Source: an uncultured Spirochaetaceae bacterium (lineage in GTDB: Bacteria > Spirochaetota > Spirochaetia > Sphaerochaetales > Sphaerochaetaceae). Taken from it: 64,000 nt of DNA. The notes below the pieces were generated by a model. The model saw only the letters and a list, made by a program, of their open reading frames with translations. It did no database searches and was not told where the DNA came from. A program made the position numbers and the translations under genes. The stretch spans positions 1-64,000 of the forward strand of contig CALXKJ010000011.1 of NCBI GenBank assembly GCA_944388955.1. Reading direction: 5' to 3'. Below are positions 60,495 to 64,000 of the stretch, one piece after another (within the stretch, counting starts at the first letter, position 1; every line of letters begins with the position of its first letter).

Positions 60495-61639
60495 AGCGGA
60501 TAGGTGTCGCTATAATCGGTACAGGCAACATTGCCCATCAGCACACTGAGGGTTATCTTAAGCTGACAGAGAGAGCGGAGATAAGGGCTTTATGCGATAT
60601 CTTCCCCGATAAAGCCGAGGGCTTTCGCTCTCATTACGATCTTAAAGCTGATATAGTTTCCGATTATCATGAGCTGCTTTCGAGAGAAGATGTGGAGCTT
60701 GTATCAATCTGTCTGCCTCCGTCAATGCATATGGAGGCTTCTGTCGATTTCATGAGAGCTGGAAAGCATGTCATATGCGAGAAGCCAATGGCTGCCTCTC
60801 TTGAGGAAGCTGATATCATGAATGAGACAGCGAGGAAAACAGGCGTGATTCTTTCTGTCATCTCTCAGAACAGGTACAGAAATAATCTTTACAAAGCGAA
60901 GAAGATCCTCGACTCGGGTATTCTCGGACGGATTCTATTCACAAAAGTCAATTCATTCTGGTTCCGGGGCTCAAATTACTACACGCTCTGGTGGCGTGGC
61001 ACATGGGATAAGGAAGGCGGAGGTTGCACGCTCAATCATGCGGTACATCAGATTGATATCCTGAATTATCTTATGGGAGAGCCGGAATCCATTACATCAG
61101 TCATGGCGAATCTCAATCATGATAACGCCGAGATAGAGGATATATCGCTATCAATACTGCGATACCCTAACGCGCTTGCGGAGATGAATGTGACGCTATG
61201 CAATCATGATGAGAGACAGGAATTCGAGATAGTGACGGAAAATGCGACTATCACGATTCCATGGTCTGTGCATGCTGTGAAGCAGCTTCCGAATGGATTC
61301 TTCACAGAGGATCATGTGATGGAGAAAAAGATACAGGATGCATACGACAGCATCCCGGATCTGAAGCTGGAATGCCATGCGGCACAGCTTGAGAATGTGC
61401 TGAAGGCTATCAGTGGCGAAGAACCGCTCCTGATAGATGGTGATGACGGTAAAAGAGCACTTGATGTCATCTATGGAATATACCAAAGTGCGATAGAAAA
61501 ACATGAGGTTGCCATTCCCGTGGATAGCAAATCTCCATTCTATACGAAATCAGGAATGCTGGAGAAAGCTCCTGTATATCATGAGAAAAGCGTCTCTGTT
61601 GATAATCTTGATGGCGAGATAACGCTGGGAAGGAATTGA
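60491..61639 (+). CDS. Gfo/Idh/MocA family oxidoreductase (first)
   Basis: This 382-aa NAD(P)-dependent sugar dehydrogenase has the Rossmann motif VAIIGTGNIAHQHTEGYLKL at residues 5-24, EKPMAASLEEAD near 97 with the catalytic Lys, and GGGCTLNHAVHQIDILNYLM near 178 with the His of the active site. It overlaps the GH31 stop by four bases. It probably oxidises or epimerises the sugar released by the GH31 enzymes or an inositol-like part of it. Confidence 0.88.
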   Translation: MKRIGVAIIGTGNIAHQHTEGYLKLTERAEIRALCDIFPDKAEGFRSHYDLKADIVSDYHELLSREDVELVSICLPPSMHMEASVDFMRAGKHVICEKPMAASLEEADIMNETARKTGVILSVISQNRYRNNLYKAKKILDSGILGRILFTKVNSFWFRGSNYYTLWWRGTWDKEGGGCTLNHAVHQIDILNYLMGEPESITSVMANLNHDNAEIEDISLSILRYPNALAEMNVTLCNHDERQEFEIVTENATITIPWSVHAVKQLPNGFFTEDHVMEKKIQDAYDSIPDLKLECHAAQLENVLKAISGEEPLLIDGDDGKRALDVIYGIYQSAIEKHEVAIPVDSKSPFYTKSGMLEKAPVYHEKSVSVDNLDGEITLGRN

Positions 61640-61640
61640 A

Positions 61641-62708
61641 ATGGGCGTTGAAAGCGGGATGAACTATGCACCTGAAGGAAAAGCTTCGGCTGTTGTCGGC
61701 AAGGGAGAGTTCCGTGTCGGCGTGATTGGCCTGGAGCATGGACATATCTATGGCATGTGCAAAGGGCTGAGGGAAGCTGGTGCTGAGATCTGCATGGTCT
61801 ATGATCCTGATGAGAAGAAAGTTGAGGCCTTCCGCTCTGTCTTCCCGGAGGCTGTGCCGTCTTCACCTGATGATATATATCACAGCCAATCCATAAGAAT
61901 GATTGCATGCGCCTCGATTGCGTCTGAACGAGCTGAAGTGGGGATGAAAACGCTGGATTCCTCTAAGGATTTCTTCTCTGACAAACCTCCATTTGTCTCG
62001 CAGAAGCAAGTTGACGAAGCAAGACGGAAGGTGGAAGAGACGGGGCGGCGGTGGTTCGTCTACTATAGTGAACGCCTTCATGTCGAAGCCGCTGTGTATG
62101 CTGAAAAACTCATTAGGGACAAGGCAATAGGCGATGTTGTCGAGATAAGAGGATGGGGACCCCATAGAATCGGGTCTTCCGAACGCCCTGGATGGTTTTA
62201 CGAGAAAGATAAGTACGGGGGCATCCTCACTGATATTGGCTCACACCAGCTTGAGCAGATCCTCACGTATGCAGGTGCATCTGATGCCACGCTCATCGCA
62301 AGCAGAGTAGGCAATCTTCATCACAAAGCGCACCCAGGGCTTGAGGACTTCGGGGATGCCATGTTCGTGACAGATAATGGAATTCCCTGCTATGTCAATG
62401 TTGACTGGTTCACGCCTGACGGGCTTGGGTCATGGGGCGATGGCCGTATGATCATAATCGGTACGAAAGGCTACATTGAACTTAGAAAATACATAGATGT
62501 TGCAGCTGAAAATACACCAGATCATGTTATCCTAGTAGATGATAAGGCGGAGTATCATTACAAAGTGAATGGAAAGGTAGGCTATCCTTTCTTCTCAGCG
62601 ATGATTCTCGATTGTATCAACGGGACAGAGACCGCGATAAAGCAGGAGCATGTCTTCAAAGCAATCGAGCTCGCGATAGAAGCAGAGGATAAGGCTATCC
62701 ATATCTGA
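61641..62708 (+). CDS. Gfo/Idh/MocA family oxidoreductase (second)
   Basis: This 355-aa protein starts one base after the first. The Rossmann strand reads FRVGVIGLEHGHIYGMCKGL, a less regular glycine pattern (GLEHGH instead of GxGxxG), with DKPPFVSQKQVDEA near 115 in the EKP place and GGILTDIGSHQLEQILTYAG near 193. It is only remotely like its neighbour. The two may act in sequence, as in 3-keto-sugar or inositol-type pathways. Confidence 0.85.
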   Translation: MGVESGMNYAPEGKASAVVGKGEFRVGVIGLEHGHIYGMCKGLREAGAEICMVYDPDEKKVEAFRSVFPEAVPSSPDDIYHSQSIRMIACASIASERAEVGMKTLDSSKDFFSDKPPFVSQKQVDEARRKVEETGRRWFVYYSERLHVEAAVYAEKLIRDKAIGDVVEIRGWGPHRIGSSERPGWFYEKDKYGGILTDIGSHQLEQILTYAGASDATLIASRVGNLHHKAHPGLEDFGDAMFVTDNGIPCYVNVDWFTPDGLGSWGDGRMIIIGTKGYIELRKYIDVAAENTPDHVILVDDKAEYHYKVNGKVGYPFFSAMILDCINGTETAIKQEHVFKAIELAIEAEDKAIHI

Positions 62709-62737
62709 GTGGAAAACAAAACAAAAGAGAGGAATAA

Positions 62738-64000
62738 ATGTATTTCGGAGCAATCGATCAAGGTACAACAAGTACAAGATTCATACTTTTCTCGGAAAAG
62801 GGTGAAATCGCGGCAAGCGCTCAGAAGGAGCATAAACAGCATTTTCCTAAGCCGGGCTGGGTCGAGCATGACCCTGAGGAAATCTGGAAAAACACTTCTG
62901 ATGTCATAAAGGAGACCATCAGGAAGGCTGATATAAAGCCTAGCGAGATAAAGGGAATAGGCATAACGAATCAGAGAGAGACTGTCATTGCATGGAACAG
63001 GGAAACTGGGAAGCCTTACTACAATGCAATCGTCTGGCAGGATCTGAGAGGTACGGATCTCATCAACTCCATCAAGGAAAAGGGGCTGGAGAAGGAAATC
63101 CAGGAGACAACAGGGCTGATTCTCAATCCATATTTCTCCGCGTCGAAGATTGTCTGGCTTCTTGATAACATCCCGGGACTCAGGGAAGATGCAGAGAACG
63201 GCAAGGCTGTTTTCGGTACTATTGATTCATATCTTGTATGGAAGCTTACAGGAGGCAAGATATTCATAGCTGATGTGACGAACGCATCCAGATACCTTCT
63301 GATGAATCTCCGTACATTAAAATGGGATGAGAAGATGCTTTCGCTTTTCGGCATACCGGAGAAAGCTCTTCCAGAGATTGTCCCATCCGCTGGCCGTATC
63401 TATGGTTATACGGAGACTGATGGTCCATTCGACGCCGCTGTTGCAATAGCTGGAATCCTTGGCGATCAGCAGGCTGCGCTTTTCGGTCAGGCTTGTTTCA
63501 AGCCCGGAACAGGCAAATGCACTTATGGAACCGGATGCTTCCTGCTTGCCAATATCGGAAAGAATGTGTGCTTCTCCAAGAACGGGCTTCTGACGACAGT
63601 GGCTTACCAGATAGAAGGAGAAGAGCCTGTTTATGCTTTCGAAGGCTCTATAGCTGTCGCTGGCTCTCTCGTTCAGTGGGCTAGGGACAATCTGAAGATC
63701 ATCAAGAATCCACAGGAGCTTGACCAGCTTGCAGAGGAGGTCGCGGATTCAGGCGGTGTATATGTCGTTCCTGCATTCAGCGGACTCTTCGCGCCATATT
63801 GGCGGAGTGATGCACGTGGTGTCATCGCAGGTCTTACTGGCTATACAGATAGGCGGCATATATCACGGGCGATACTTGAGGCTACAGCTTTCCAGCTTTT
63901 CGATATCGTGAAGGTACTTGAGATGGATTCAGGCATAACGATGAAATCGATGAAAGCTGATGGTGGTCTGACAAACAGCCGGCCTCTGATGGCTTTCCAG
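62738..64000 (+). CDS. glpK: Glycerol kinase (3' end outside window)
   Basis: The 421 codons present begin at ATG 62738, with AGAGAGGAA upstream, 29 bp after the second dehydrogenase, and run off the right edge. The FGGY-kinase signatures are GAIDQGTTSTRFILF at residues 4-18, NQRETVIAWNRETGKPYYNA, VWQDLRGT, and LGDQQAALFGQACFKPGTGK near 245. WVEHDPEEIW near 43 is diagnostic of GlpK rather than xylulokinase. It phosphorylates glycerol to glycerol-3-phosphate. Its place at the end of the GH31 operon may mean the glycoside releases glycerol, or it may begin a separate glp cluster. Confidence 0.92.
   Translation, partial: MYFGAIDQGTTSTRFILFSEKGEIAASAQKEHKQHFPKPGWVEHDPEEIWKNTSDVIKETIRKADIKPSEIKGIGITNQRETVIAWNRETGKPYYNAIVWQDLRGTDLINSIKEKGLEKEIQETTGLILNPYFSASKIVWLLDNIPGLREDAENGKAVFGTIDSYLVWKLTGGKIFIADVTNASRYLLMNLRTLKWDEKMLSLFGIPEKALPEIVPSAGRIYGYTETDGPFDAAVAIAGILGDQQAALFGQACFKPGTGKCTYGTGCFLLANIGKNVCFSKNGLLTTVAYQIEGEEPVYAFEGSIAVAGSLVQWARDNLKIIKNPQELDQLAEEVADSGGVYVVPAFSGLFAPYWRSDARGVIAGLTGYTDRRHISRAILEATAFQLFDIVKVLEMDSGITMKSMKADGGLTNSRPLMAFQ

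Noticed and set aside
1-64000. CRISPR arrays, rRNA and tRNA genes
   Set aside because: I saw no regularly spaced direct repeats and no tRNA- or rRNA-like conserved sequences, although a tRNA search was done only by eye.

Overview
The window looks like a chromosome segment of an anaerobic, diderm bacterium, most likely a spirochaete (Sphaerochaeta/Treponema-like). That placement is an inference from gene content and moderate base composition: a predicted outer-membrane beta-barrel protein, periplasmic binding proteins, a short histone H1-like protein, a TatT-like TPR protein and sugar-fermentation operons. No rRNA, tRNA, CRISPR array or intact transposon was recognised.

Positions 1-900 hold the start of an ABC exporter gene and a TetR regulator, with palindromic operator candidates. 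Positions 1246-22785 hold a large plus-strand locus, interrupted by two minus-strand gene pairs. It resembles the enterobacterial/clostridial selenium-dependent molybdenum hydroxylase and anaerobic purine-degradation locus: ygfK, ssnA, ygeY, a periplasmic purine-nucleoside-binding-like protein, a three-subunit XDH-type hydroxylase, a ygfM-xdhD pair, an XdhC-like maturation factor, a class V cysteine desulfurase, a yedE selenium transporter, a TusA-only YedF, a DUF3343 Se/S-carrier-like protein, selD, a small Nif11-like protein and ygeW. The first and last plus-strand transcription units (ygfK, ygeW) share an identical 18-bp direct-repeat element upstream. Downstream on the minus strand is an operon with a ModE-like regulator, a MolBCA/FecBCD-type ABC importer and an embedded methyltransferase, probably for molybdate or tungstate. 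The accessory factor yqeC is at 31859.

Positions 26583-30680 look like an accessory insertion. There is about 1 kb of AT-rich, gene-poor DNA with a structured IS200/IS605-like end and a broken S24-peptidase fragment, followed by a divergent pair: a large CbbX/SpoVK-type AAA ATPase and a WYL-domain regulator. After that come a Mn-type CDF exporter, yqeC, proA-proB plus an unknown protein, a histone H1-like protein, an outer-membrane protein, two glycosyltransferases, a TPR protein, a U32 peptidase-family protein and Lon.

Positions 45179-64000 hold two divergent carbohydrate operons. Operon A (minus strand) encodes a LacI regulator, a binding protein, two permeases and a 642-aa protein that is probably a glycosidase. 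Operon B (plus strand) encodes a GH31 enzyme, a binding protein, two permeases, a LacI regulator, a second GH31 enzyme, two Gfo/Idh/MocA dehydrogenases and glycerol kinase, which is cut by the window end. Matching TTAAYGTTAA palindromes lie in the divergent gap, and each operon has a stable hairpin between the binding-protein gene and the first permease gene.
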